Source: Fen-1364 sp049515135 (GTDB lineage Bacteria > Spirochaetota > Spirochaetia > SZUA-6 > Fen-1364). Taken from it: a DNA stretch of 64,000 nt. A program made the translations under genes and the position numbers. The notes beneath the pieces were generated by a model. The model was not told where the DNA came from, ran no database searches, and saw nothing but the letters and a program-made list of their open reading frames with translations. Below, piece after piece: positions 17,687-25,205 of the stretch. The stretch covers positions 60,897 to 124,896 of the forward strand of contig JBEKUJ010000012.1 in NCBI GenBank assembly GCA_049515135.1. The letters are read 5' to 3'. Numbering within the stretch: the stretch's first letter is position 1; each line of letters begins with the position of its first letter.

Positions 17687-18901
17687 CTATCCCTGCATTT
17701 TCGGTGACTCTTTCAGGGAGAACAGCAGGACTCCGCTGGCTGCCAGCAGGACCGCAAGCCCAATGAAGGACGGCATGTACGAATTGTGGAAAGGGCCGCG
17801 CAGCGCGTCCATCAGCACGATCAGCAGCCCCGAAGCCTGAACCACCAGGGCGAATATGCCGTTGCTGGTTCCCTCGGGCGCCGGGTGGGTGATCTCCGCC
17901 CCGTATTGATACGCAAGCGGCGTGAAGCCTGTCATGCAGAACCCGACGATGAAGAAAAGGACCGTCTCCACAGGGAAGCTGTGCACGAGCACAAGGGCAA
18001 TGGTGGCCGGAACCGCGACGAAGATTCCGACAAGCAGGATGGGCTTGCGGCGCCGAATGCCGTCAGATATCGCAGGTACCACAACGCTGCCCACGATGCC
18101 GCCCAGGAGGAGCAGCGCCACCAGGAGGACCCCCTGGTCCACGCCAAGGCCTTTCTCCTGATCCAGGCCGTCGATGAGCGTGAATACCCCGTTCACGATC
18201 CCACTCCCGATCAACAGGGCCAGGGAAAGGAGATACACGCTGCGGTTCCTCAGGATCTGCTTCATGCCATCCAGCACCAGGGCGCGAGTCTCCTCTCCCC
18301 GCGGGCTGGGAGGCGTGGGCGGCTTGGCCCGGGCAAAGACCAGGAAGACCACCGTCGCGGCGGCGCTTGCGATCCCGTAGATGAGCTGCATGCCGCCCAG
18401 GCCGTAGCTGTTCACAAGGCCGGGGCTGAGGGATTCTCCAAGTCCGATCCCGACAAACAGGGAGAGAAAAATCAAGCCGGTGATTGTTGCCCGTTGCTTC
18501 TGCGGGAACCACTCCGCGGCAAGCTTGGTGAAGGCGTTCAGGAGAAACGGCTGGCCGATCGAGATGCCAATGGAACCGATGAGGGCGGCCGTGTAGCTGA
18601 CCGGGAAAACGGCCCGCAGGAGTCCGAACACGGCCATGAAGGTGGCGCCGAACCCGACCGCTTTCTTGAAGCCGAAAGTATCGATGGCCCAGGACGCGGG
18701 GATGGCCACCGGGAGATAGATCAGAAGGAAGAGATTGGCCAGCAGATCAATGCTGTCACGACCAACGCCGTAGGACGAAGCCGCGAGCGAGGCGACGGGC
18801 GCGTAGCAGATCCACAGAACCTGCACCATCACGTTGATCAGCATGAACGCCGCCAGCACGACCCAGCGGTATGGATACATCTTTATATCCGATTCAGTCA
18901 C
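17687..18901 (-). CDS. Major facilitator superfamily transporter (FLVCR-like)
   Basis: About 404 residues with 12 hydrophobic segments and a central cytoplasmic loop rich in Pro/Arg (KPPTPPSPRGEE). The TM2-3 loop carries a variant MFS motif (IDTFGFKKAVG). The pattern resembles FLVCR/DIRC2-type transporters, but the substrate cannot be read. The GTG at 18901 is preferred: AAGGAGG lies 7 nt upstream. An in-frame ATG at 18925 overlaps the stop of the SDR gene by 4 nt and is the alternative. Middle gene of the GYD-SDR-MFS-NmrA-MBL operon. Confidence 0.88.
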   Translation of the reverse strand: MTESDIKMYPYRWVVLAAFMLINVMVQVLWICYAPVASLAASSYGVGRDSIDLLANLFLLIYLPVAIPASWAIDTFGFKKAVGFGATFMAVFGLLRAVFPVSYTAALIGSIGISIGQPFLLNAFTKLAAEWFPQKQRATITGLIFLSLFVGIGLGESLSPGLVNSYGLGGMQLIYGIASAAATVVFLVFARAKPPTPPSPRGEETRALVLDGMKQILRNRSVYLLSLALLIGSGIVNGVFTLIDGLDQEKGLGVDQGVLLVALLLLGGIVGSVVVPAISDGIRRRKPILLVGIFVAVPATIALVLVHSFPVETVLFFIVGFCMTGFTPLAYQYGAEITHPAPEGTSNGIFALVVQASGLLIVLMDALRGPFHNSYMPSFIGLAVLLAASGVLLFSLKESPKMQG

Positions 18902-18921
18902 GGAAGAGCCTCCTTGCGGTT

Positions 18922-19758
18922 TCATGAGCGGGCGCGGGGCTCGCCCTTTCGCAATCCGTAGAATCCCGAGAGAACCCTCAGGAAGAGCCGATCAGGAACC
19001 ACGCGGCGGGCCGCGGGGGTGATGCGTTCGATCAGTGGGCCGGGGGTGTAGCGGAATCGCGGAGATTTCGACCTGACGATCCTGCCAATGAGCCTTGCAA
19101 GACGTTCCACCTTCCAGCCATGCTTCTCACTTCGGGCCTGCGAATGCATGGCCTGCTGCAAGCCCTCCCGGTACGGAGAATCGGCGCCGCTCCCCGCGGA
19201 GACTTTTCTGTGAGCCGTGATCTCCGTGGAGATGTCGCCGGGATCGACCACCACGATCCGGATCCCGAAGTCATTCACTTCCATCTGGAGGGATTCGGAA
19301 AAGCCCTCGATCCCATACTTGCTTGCGCTGTAGATGGACTGGAACGGAAGGCCCATCAGCCCGGCCATGGAACCCACGTTGATGATAAGCCCGGACCCCT
19401 GCTTTCTCATTCCCGGAAGAACGGTCCTGCACATCCGCATGGTCCCGAGAAGGTTGGTCTGGAGCTGGTCCATGATTTCTTCTTCAAGCATCTCCTCCAC
19501 GGGCCCGCCCACCGCAACGCCGGCGCAGTTCACGAGAACATCAATGCGGCCAGCCTCCGTGAGAACACGCGATACGCATCCCCGCACCGAGCCGCTGTCT
19601 CGCACATCGATGGGGAGAAACGTGAAACCATCATGCGCCTTCGGAGCGCTTCGGGCTGCGCCGTAGACCCGCAGCCCGCGGTCGAAAAGGAGGGATGCCG
19701 TGGCCTTTCCGATTCCCGATGAGGCTCCGACTACAAGCACAACGAGAGGATTCTTCAT
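18922..19758 (-). CDS. Short-chain dehydrogenase/reductase (classical SDR)
   Basis: 278-residue NAD(P)-dependent oxidoreductase. Seen: cofactor loop VGASSGIGKATA near the N-terminus, NCAG (about 80-83), catalytic Ser in NVGSMAG, and YSASKYG holding the Tyr-x-x-x-Lys pair. The C-terminal 60 residues are basic. The start is one of ATG 19758, GTG 19764 or TTG 19794; an AGGAG about 11 nt before the GTG makes GTG nearly as likely. Substrate unknown. The operon context suggests a small detoxification or lipid-modification pathway, which is inference. Confidence 0.9.
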   Translation of the reverse strand: MKNPLVVLVVGASSGIGKATASLLFDRGLRVYGAARSAPKAHDGFTFLPIDVRDSGSVRGCVSRVLTEAGRIDVLVNCAGVAVGGPVEEMLEEEIMDQLQTNLLGTMRMCRTVLPGMRKQGSGLIINVGSMAGLMGLPFQSIYSASKYGIEGFSESLQMEVNDFGIRIVVVDPGDISTEITAHRKVSAGSGADSPYREGLQQAMHSQARSEKHGWKVERLARLIGRIVRSKSPRFRYTPGPLIERITPAARRVVPDRLFLRVLSGFYGLRKGEPRARS

Positions 19759-19810
19759 GGTCACTAACTTCGTCTCTCCTGGGCTGATTTTCAAGCGATT
19801 CGCGCGTGCT

Positions 19811-20041
19811 CTACACCACTTTTTTCAGGATGCGCTCCAGCTCGCCAGCGCCCATCGCAGCATCCTCGTTGGGCAGCTCGCCTATGGCGACCAGGTCGTA
19901 TCGTCCCTGCGTCCAGAGCACGGTCATCTTCCCGCCGGCCTTCTCGATTGCGGCAATCGATTCCCGGGTCCGGGCCACCGTATCTTTGACGGAGCGAATC
20001 CCGTCGTCAGTCCAACGAAAAAGGGATACGTATGCTGGCAT
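19811..20041 (-). CDS. Short GYD-domain protein, apparently internally deleted
   Basis: 76 residues. The N-terminal part matches GYD proteins (MPAYVSLFRWTDDGI, then GGKMTVLWTQGRYDLVAIGELPNEDAAM). The usual following segment with the LGNVRT-like stretch is missing and the protein jumps to GELERILKKVV, about 20 residues shorter than typical. The deletion is in frame. The ATG at 20041 has AAGGAGAG 7 nt upstream, so it is probably still translated. First gene of the minus operon; function of GYD proteins is not established. Confidence 0.75.
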   Translation of the reverse strand: MPAYVSLFRWTDDGIRSVKDTVARTRESIAAIEKAGGKMTVLWTQGRYDLVAIGELPNEDAAMGAGELERILKKVV

Positions 20042-20417
20042 GTATTTCTCTCCTTCCATGGGGGCGTTTAGACTGTGCCCATGACAGAATCTCGAATGCT
20101 TCCCTCGGGCACACAGCTTTTCCGCTGCATTCAAACGCCGGCCGCCGCGAAGCGCGCCGGTGCAAGCCGCGTGAACAAGGTCATTGCTGCGGCACAACGA
20201 TGTCAAGGATAAACTGATACATAACTGAAAATAGGTTACACAATGCAAATTTAAGCGATAAAAGTCGGATATGTCCCTAATAAAGTCTTTTTAATCTCCA
20301 TTAACTCTATAGTAAATCATAATATCTGATAGTTATTTGAAATACAATTTTATACTGACTTGGCTAGTTGCATTGTATCAAAAAAAACGATATTTAGATT
20401 AGAAATAGGATAAAGGG
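20042..20417 (+). promoter_or_regulatory. AT-rich intergenic region between divergent genes
   Basis: 376 nt with no credible gene. The stretch 20210-20400 is strikingly AT-rich compared with the surroundings and contains several -10-like hexamers (for example TATAGT near 20309 and TATACT near 20351) without a convincing -35 partner. It probably holds the promoter of the HTH regulator at 20418, and perhaps a bent or regulator-bound region. Confidence 0.4.
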
Positions 20418-21341
20418 ATGAGTGGCCCAAACATTCTGATCATCAATCCAGTCAATGACATCGAGGTTTTGAAAGGGCTGGCCTCGGAGCTGCGGGTTCG
20501 GATTCTTGAGCTTCTCCGCGAGCAGAGCATGAACGTCAACGAGCTGACGCATGCGCTTAACATGCCTCAGTCTACTGTCGCCACGAACGTTCAGATCCTG
20601 GAGTCGGCCGGCCTGATCCGCACGGAAACGGTGAAAGCCCGCAAGGGAAGCCAGAAGATCTGTCACAACGTCTACCAGGAGATGATGATCCAGTTCCCCC
20701 AGACCCGAAAGCCGGAGGACGATCTCATCGAAGTGGAGATGCCCATCGGGTTGTACACGAGCTACGAAGTCTCGCCGCCGTGCGGGCTGTGCTCCACCGA
20801 GGGGATCATCGGGTACCTCGATGTTCCGGAGGATTTTCTCAACCCCGGCCGCATGAAGGCCGGCCTGCTCTGGTTTGAAAAGGGACACGTCGAGTACAAG
20901 TTCCCGAACAACAGCCTTTACAAGGACAAGCCAATCAAGAAGATCGAGCTGAGCGCGGAACTTTCCTCGGAAACTCCCGGGACAAACAAGAACTGGCTGT
21001 CGGACATAATGGTGTGGGTCAACGACGTGGAGATCGGCTACTGGACATCGCCGGGGGACTTCGGAGACCGCCGTGGCAAGCTCACTCCATTGTGGTGGAA
21101 GCTGGAAGGCTCGCAGTACGGGCTGTTGAAGCACTGGATCGTCACGGAAGAGGGATCCTTCGTGGACGGAGTGCACGTTTCCGATGTCACGCTCAAGGAC
21201 CTCGGGCTGCCGGCGCATCACTCCATCCGTGTGCGCATCGGCATCAAGGAAGGCGCGGAGCACCTCGGCGGCCTGAACATTTTCGGCCGGGGCTTCGGCA
21301 ACTATGATCAGGACCTCGTGCTGAGGCTGTTCTTCTCATGA
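20418..21341 (+). CDS. ArsR-type winged-helix regulator with large C-terminal ligand-like domain
   Basis: 307 residues. The HTH is at about 17-75 (ASELRVRILELLREQSMNVNELTHALNMPQSTVATNVQILE), ArsR/SmtB-like. The C-terminal 220 residues contain CGLCST, then beta-rich segments (KIELSAELSSETPG, VWVNDVEIGYWTSPGDFGDRRG, WWKLEGSQYG) that look like a carbohydrate-recognising jelly-roll; this domain type occurs in regulators near sugar genes. No catalytic residues are evident. GGATAAAGGG precedes the ATG. Located between an AT-rich region and the ilvB leader; the target is not clear, and control of sugar genes is inference. Confidence 0.8.
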   Translation: MSGPNILIINPVNDIEVLKGLASELRVRILELLREQSMNVNELTHALNMPQSTVATNVQILESAGLIRTETVKARKGSQKICHNVYQEMMIQFPQTRKPEDDLIEVEMPIGLYTSYEVSPPCGLCSTEGIIGYLDVPEDFLNPGRMKAGLLWFEKGHVEYKFPNNSLYKDKPIKKIELSAELSSETPGTNKNWLSDIMVWVNDVEIGYWTSPGDFGDRRGKLTPLWWKLEGSQYGLLKHWIVTEEGSFVDGVHVSDVTLKDLGLPAHHSIRVRIGIKEGAEHLGGLNIFGRGFGNYDQDLVLRLFFS

Positions 21342-21385
21342 GTGACTTGACTGTATCTGTTTCCCGGTGTACCTTGCCCGTGGTT

Positions 21386-21481
21386 ATGGCAGATACAAGC
21401 CTTCGACAGACACGGCTCGCTCTCGACCTTGCAGTCCTCGTAGTACTTCCCTCGCAGGGCGCGCCCGTGTGTGCACCGTAG
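21386..21481 (+). CDS. Leu/Val-rich leader peptide of the ilvBN attenuator
   Basis: 31-codon frame, ATG 21386 to TAG 21479-21481. Residues 11-21 read LALDLAVLVVL: five Leu and three Val in eleven codons, followed by PSQGAPVCAP. The position immediately before a terminator hairpin and acetolactate synthase is that of branched-chain amino acid leader peptides such as IvbL. Stalling at the Leu/Val codons would leave downstream RNA free, while completion would place the ribosome at the stop codon, covering the base of the antiterminator. No strong Shine-Dalgarno is visible. A TTGACT/TACCTT pair at 21347-21375 would start transcription only a few nt before the ATG. Confidence 0.75.
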   Translation: MADTSLRQTRLALDLAVLVVLPSQGAPVCAP

Positions 21482-21505
21482 GCTTATCAATCGGACTGAT
21501 GAGCC
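21481..21505 (+). promoter_or_regulatory. Candidate antiterminator hairpin of the ilvB attenuator
   Basis: GGCTTATCA (21481-21489) pairs with TGATGAGCC (21497-21505), nine base pairs with one G-U, loop of 7. Its 3' arm shares AGCC (21502-21505) with the 5' arm of the terminator, so the two structures compete. It begins at the last base of the leader stop codon, so a terminating ribosome would block it. Seen in sequence; function inferred. Confidence 0.6.
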
Positions 21506-21537
21506 CCTCTCGGTGAACACCGAGAGGGGCTTTTTTT
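21502..21537 (+). terminator. Intrinsic terminator (attenuator) upstream of ilvB
   Basis: Perfect 13-bp stem (21502-21514 with 21519-21531), GAAC tetraloop, followed by a run of seven T (21531-21537). It lies after the leader peptide and 33 nt before the ilvB ATG, the classical position for transcription attenuation. Confidence 0.9.
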
Positions 21538-21570
21538 ATGCGCCCGGCAGGGCGCCCCGAAGGAGGGGTC

Positions 21571-23229
21571 ATGCAGTTGAGCGGCTCGTCTCTCCTGATC
21601 GAGCTCCTGAAAAGGCAGGGCATTCGAATTGTCGCGGGTATACCGGGGGGCGCAAACCTTCCCCTCTACGACGCGCTGGGGCAAAGCGATCTTCGCCACA
21701 TTCTAGTCCGTCACGAGCAGGCAGGCGGTTTCCTGGCGCAGGGAATTGCGCGTTCAACGGGGAACGCGGCGGCCTGCTTTGCCACGTCGGGCCCGGGCGC
21801 GGTGAACCTGCTCACGGCCATTGCGGATGCCAAGCTGGATTCCGTGCCCATCGTCGCAGTTACTGGACAGGTCCCGTCGGGGTTGATTGGAACGGACGCC
21901 TTTCAGGAAGTTGACACCTATGGCATGAGCATTCCGGTGACCAAGCACAACTTCCTGGTGCGGTCCGCGCCGGAGCTCCTGGAGGTAGTGCCGGAGGCTT
22001 TCCGCCTTGCGCTCTCCGGCCGGCAGGGCCCTGTTCTGATCGACATGCCGAAAGACGTCCAGCAGGCCAGCCTCGAGGTGGACTCCCTGCCTGAGCCCGG
22101 CGTCGCGGAGCCCCTTCCCGAGCCTGACGGAGCAGTGCTTGCCTCCATCGCCCGGCTCATTGCCTCTTCCGCGAGACCGGTCCTCTACGTGGGGGGCGGA
22201 GTGGTTGCTTCCGGAGCTGAAGAGGAAGTCCGCTCTCTCAGCGCTGCATGCGGAATTCCCGTGGTAAGCACTTTGATGGGACTTGGCGTCATGAATCCTG
22301 ATGATCCGCTGTCCCTGGGAATGCTGGGAATGCATGGCAGCAGGGCAACGAACCTTGTCGTGGATCGCGCGGACCTGCTCATTGCCCTTGGCGTTCGGTT
22401 TGACGACCGCGCAACGGGCTCCGTTGCCGGCTTTGCGCCCAGGGCAAAAGTGATCCACCTTGATATCGACGAAGCGGAGATTGGAAAGATCCGACGCCCT
22501 GATATATCGGCGGAATGCGACGTGAAGCGAGCCCTGCGTCGGCTTTCCAGGCTGGTGGCAAAGGCGGGCCGGGCATCATGGCGGGCGGAGGTCGAAGAGC
22601 TTCGGCGTAAGCACCCGTTCGTCATCCCGGGCGGCGACTCGCATCCGGGCTCCCTGGTGCAGAGGCTCGCGGCGCTCACCCCTGAGAATGCCATCGTGAC
22701 GGTTGACGTGGGTCAGCATCAGATGTGGGCTGCGCAGTGGTGGCCGGTGCGCCGCACGCGCGCCTTCCTCACCTCGGGCGGCCTGGGGACAATGGGATTC
22801 TCGGTCCCCGCTGCCATGGGGGCGGCACTGGCGAATCCCGGCGCGCCTGTCGTGGTGCTGACCGGAGACGGCTCGCTCCTGATCAACATCCAGGAGCTGG
22901 CAACCATTGCAGAGAACAACCTCGACATCAAGATCTGCGTCTTCAACAACGGGCATCTGGGCCTCGTGAGGCAGCAGCAGGAGCTGTTCTACGGGAAGCG
23001 CTACGTCGCGTCCCGCTTCGACGCGCGGCCCGATTTTGCCGCAATTGCCCGGGGGTTCGGGATCGCGGGATGCACAATAGACATCCGGCACGACGAAGAA
23101 GCGCTCCGGCGGGCTTTTTCCGTCAAAGGGCCGGTGCTCCTGGACATCGCCGTGCCGGAAACGGAAAACGTGTATCCCATGGTCCCCCCCGGCAAGAGCA
23201 ACGTGGAGGCGATATGGGCGAAAGCATGA
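21571..23229 (+). CDS. ilvB: Acetolactate synthase, large catalytic subunit
   Basis: 552-residue ThDP- and FAD-dependent enzyme that condenses two pyruvates (or pyruvate with 2-oxobutyrate), the first common step of valine, leucine and isoleucine synthesis. Seen: catalytic Glu49 in VRHEQAGGFLAQG, the N-terminal Pyr domain, central FAD-type domain (GVRFDDRATGS), and a C-terminal PP domain with the ThDP/Mg motif TGDGSLLIN...NN from about residue 431. The ATG at 21571 has AAGGAGGGG upstream; the in-frame ATG at 21538 sits at the end of the terminator T-run and is not used. Overlaps ilvN; controlled by the upstream attenuator. Confidence 0.96.
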   Translation: MQLSGSSLLIELLKRQGIRIVAGIPGGANLPLYDALGQSDLRHILVRHEQAGGFLAQGIARSTGNAAACFATSGPGAVNLLTAIADAKLDSVPIVAVTGQVPSGLIGTDAFQEVDTYGMSIPVTKHNFLVRSAPELLEVVPEAFRLALSGRQGPVLIDMPKDVQQASLEVDSLPEPGVAEPLPEPDGAVLASIARLIASSARPVLYVGGGVVASGAEEEVRSLSAACGIPVVSTLMGLGVMNPDDPLSLGMLGMHGSRATNLVVDRADLLIALGVRFDDRATGSVAGFAPRAKVIHLDIDEAEIGKIRRPDISAECDVKRALRRLSRLVAKAGRASWRAEVEELRRKHPFVIPGGDSHPGSLVQRLAALTPENAIVTVDVGQHQMWAAQWWPVRRTRAFLTSGGLGTMGFSVPAAMGAALANPGAPVVVLTGDGSLLINIQELATIAENNLDIKICVFNNGHLGLVRQQQELFYGKRYVASRFDARPDFAAIARGFGIAGCTIDIRHDEEALRRAFSVKGPVLLDIAVPETENVYPMVPPGKSNVEAIWAKA

Positions 23230-23519
23230 ACGGTCTTCCCAACACAATTGTGAAGCTCATGGTCAGGAACCACCCCGGCGCCATGTCTCATATTACGGGA
23301 CTCTTCTCCCGCCGGGGCTTCAACCTGGAGGGGATCCTGTGCGCCCCCGTGGACGGGGGCGCGGACAGCGCCATGTACCTGGTGGTGAGAAATGACGAGA
23401 GGCTGGAGCAGATCGTGAAGCAGCTCAGGAAGCTCTACGATGTCAAGTCGGTTGCCGTGCAGGACGACCTGGATCACACGGTTTTCACCAGGATAGAGCA
23501 GCTCCTGAGCGAGGCCTGA
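23214..23519 (+). CDS. ilvN: Acetolactate synthase, small regulatory subunit
   Basis: 101-residue ACT-domain protein: TIVKLMVRNHPGAMSHITGLFSRRGFNLEG is the conserved N-terminal ACT segment that binds the feedback inhibitor (usually valine). It ends soon after one ACT domain, so it is the short IlvN type rather than the longer IlvH type. The ATG at 23214 (GGAGG 4 nt upstream) lies inside the end of ilvB, a 16-nt overlap; an ATG at 23226 overlapping the ilvB stop is the alternative. Confidence 0.93.
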   Translation: MGESMNGLPNTIVKLMVRNHPGAMSHITGLFSRRGFNLEGILCAPVDGGADSAMYLVVRNDERLEQIVKQLRKLYDVKSVAVQDDLDHTVFTRIEQLLSEA

Positions 23520-23533
23520 TCTGCGGAGATGCA

Positions 23534-24556
23534 TTACCCCATCACCGCCAGCATGAGGTCGTAGAGATACCCGCAGAGGATCCCTCCTGCGAGGATGTAC
23601 AGGACATACAGGGCAATGATCTTTCTTTTCATGAATGTGGAGATCCCTGCAACTACCCATGCGCTTGTGCCCGGCCCGGTGATCATGAAGGCCAACATGG
23701 CCCCACCTCCCGCTCCCGCTTTCATGAGAGTCTGGATCAGAGGGATGGCGCCTTCTCCGCTGATGTAAAGCGGCAGACCCACCAGCGCGGCAAGGGGGAC
23801 GGCAAACCCCGTCTTCGCGCTGAACAACGCGACAATGATGGAGGAAGGAACGAGCTTGTCGATGAGGAACCCGATGGCGACAAAAAGGGAATAGAAGAGA
23901 ACGATCTGCCGCAGGCCGACGCTCAGCACGGCCTCTGCCACCTCACGCCAGCGGACACTCGACGCCGCGGCCGTCAGAGTTGTTGGGAACCGCGGCTGAG
24001 GCCGGCTTGAGCTGCAGGCGCAGGCCTGCGCCTGCATGAGGTGAGGCTGGGCGCAGCCGCATATGGGCCCCGGTCCGCCTGCAGCGACAACTGCACGAGG
24101 TTTTTCGCGAATGCGCGTCTGATTCTGAAGGAAATCAGTCTTTTTCTCGATCAAGCTTGTGATGTAGCCAGACGCAAGCCCGATCACGATGGAAGATGTC
24201 GTAAGGGCAATAGCGAATCGAAGGCCGAGGATGCCTGCATCCAGGATGAACCCTTCCGGGCTCATGAGCGGGGAAGAGGTGAGGAATGCCATGATGGGTC
24301 CCCAGGGGAGGGTAGTGGTCAGCATTCCGATCACCACTGCCGTTGTACCGCAAGCGCAAAGGGGCGTTAACGCGCCGAGGGCCACGCTGGCAAGGATAGA
24401 AACGTGCGGTCTGCCCAGAAGCATTCGCTTGAGCTTCTCCCCGTTTACGTATACGCGCATGATGGCTGAAACAGCAACAGCAAGAGAAAGCGGAAGCCAG
24501 TTGTGAGCCAGGCTTGCAATCACGGTGCTGACCATGTCGACCAGGAATGTCTGCAT
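23534..24556 (-). CDS. ArsP-like permease (DUF318/UPF0718 family)
   Basis: 340-residue membrane protein with about eight TM helices in two similar halves. The first half carries the family signature TPLCACGTTAV (about 66-76) and SSPLMSPEGF, the second GLPLYISGEGAIPL and MITGPGTSAW. A central cytoplasmic loop is Cys-rich (ICGCAQPHLMQAQACACSS), suggesting metal or metalloid contact. ArsP members export organoarsenicals; others are uncharacterised. The ATG at 24556 has AAGGAG 8 nt upstream. Third gene of the chemoreceptor-sigma-permease series. Confidence 0.85.
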   Translation of the reverse strand: MQTFLVDMVSTVIASLAHNWLPLSLAVAVSAIMRVYVNGEKLKRMLLGRPHVSILASVALGALTPLCACGTTAVVIGMLTTTLPWGPIMAFLTSSPLMSPEGFILDAGILGLRFAIALTTSSIVIGLASGYITSLIEKKTDFLQNQTRIREKPRAVVAAGGPGPICGCAQPHLMQAQACACSSSRPQPRFPTTLTAAASSVRWREVAEAVLSVGLRQIVLFYSLFVAIGFLIDKLVPSSIIVALFSAKTGFAVPLAALVGLPLYISGEGAIPLIQTLMKAGAGGGAMLAFMITGPGTSAWVVAGISTFMKRKIIALYVLYILAGGILCGYLYDLMLAVMG

Positions 24557-24631
24557 TGAGTTTTCTCCTTCCACGAACGATGTCATCTGTGATGACGCAG
24601 GAAGGAGGAAAAAGACGCAGGGTGTGCGGAC

Positions 24632-25201
24632 TCAGTCCCTTGACGCGCTGCTGCAGCAGCAGCAGGCAGGGTAGTAGTCGATGATTGTCCCGTAGCGGTC
24701 GAAAACGAAGTGACAGCAGCGCAAGAGCGAGTCCCTGATCATCTTCCTGGCCCGCTGCACTCGCGACTTGGCTCCGGAGACGGAGACCGACATTCTCCGG
24801 GCAGCCTCATCGAAAGACAGGCCTTCGAAATCCACCAGGGCTATGGCCTGCGCATATATTGGCGGGAGCGCTCGGGCCATCCCTTCCAGCCCTGCCGCGA
24901 TCTCACAGGCCGAGCAGTCAGGCCCTTCCTGTGCCGCGACCGACTCTTCCTCCAGGGGGAGGGCGGGCGTTTTCTGCCTTCTGAAGAAGTCGGTCAGCGT
25001 GTTGCTGGCAATCGTAAAGATCCAGCTGGAGAGCCTGGACTCCTCCTTCACCTCATCAATGTGAATGTGAATCTTGAGAAAAACCTCCTGCACCAGGTCA
25101 TCCACATGGAACGCGTTCGATACCCGGCGCGCCAGGAAAGTGCGGACCCTGTCGCTGAACTCGTCCCAGACGCTGGTGAAGTTTTTCTTTGCGCCTTGCA
25201 C
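24632..25201 (-). CDS. sigZ: ECF sigma factor, SigZ-like, with Cys-rich C-terminus
   Basis: 189 residues. Sigma-2 is at about 8-75 (FHVDDLVQEVFLKIH, SRLSSWIFTIASN), sigma-4 at about 105-160 (LPPIYAQAIALVDFEGLSFDEAA...SGAKSRVQRARK). The tail CCHFVFDRYGTIIDYYPACCCC matches the Cys-rich end of SigZ proteins and could bind a metal or metalloid; this might replace an anti-sigma factor, none of which is adjacent. The start is GTG at 25201, 4 nt after the chemoreceptor stop. The downstream ArsP-like permease is the obvious candidate target. Confidence 0.85.
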   Translation of the reverse strand: MQGAKKNFTSVWDEFSDRVRTFLARRVSNAFHVDDLVQEVFLKIHIHIDEVKEESRLSSWIFTIASNTLTDFFRRQKTPALPLEEESVAAQEGPDCSACEIAAGLEGMARALPPIYAQAIALVDFEGLSFDEAARRMSVSVSGAKSRVQRARKMIRDSLLRCCHFVFDRYGTIIDYYPACCCCSSASRD

Positions 25202-25205
25202 GCCC

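Noticed and set aside
17786..18961. 391-residue plus-strand frame opposite the MFS transporter
   Set aside because: Low-complexity Gln/Arg/Asp-rich translation typical of an antisense frame of a membrane-protein gene.
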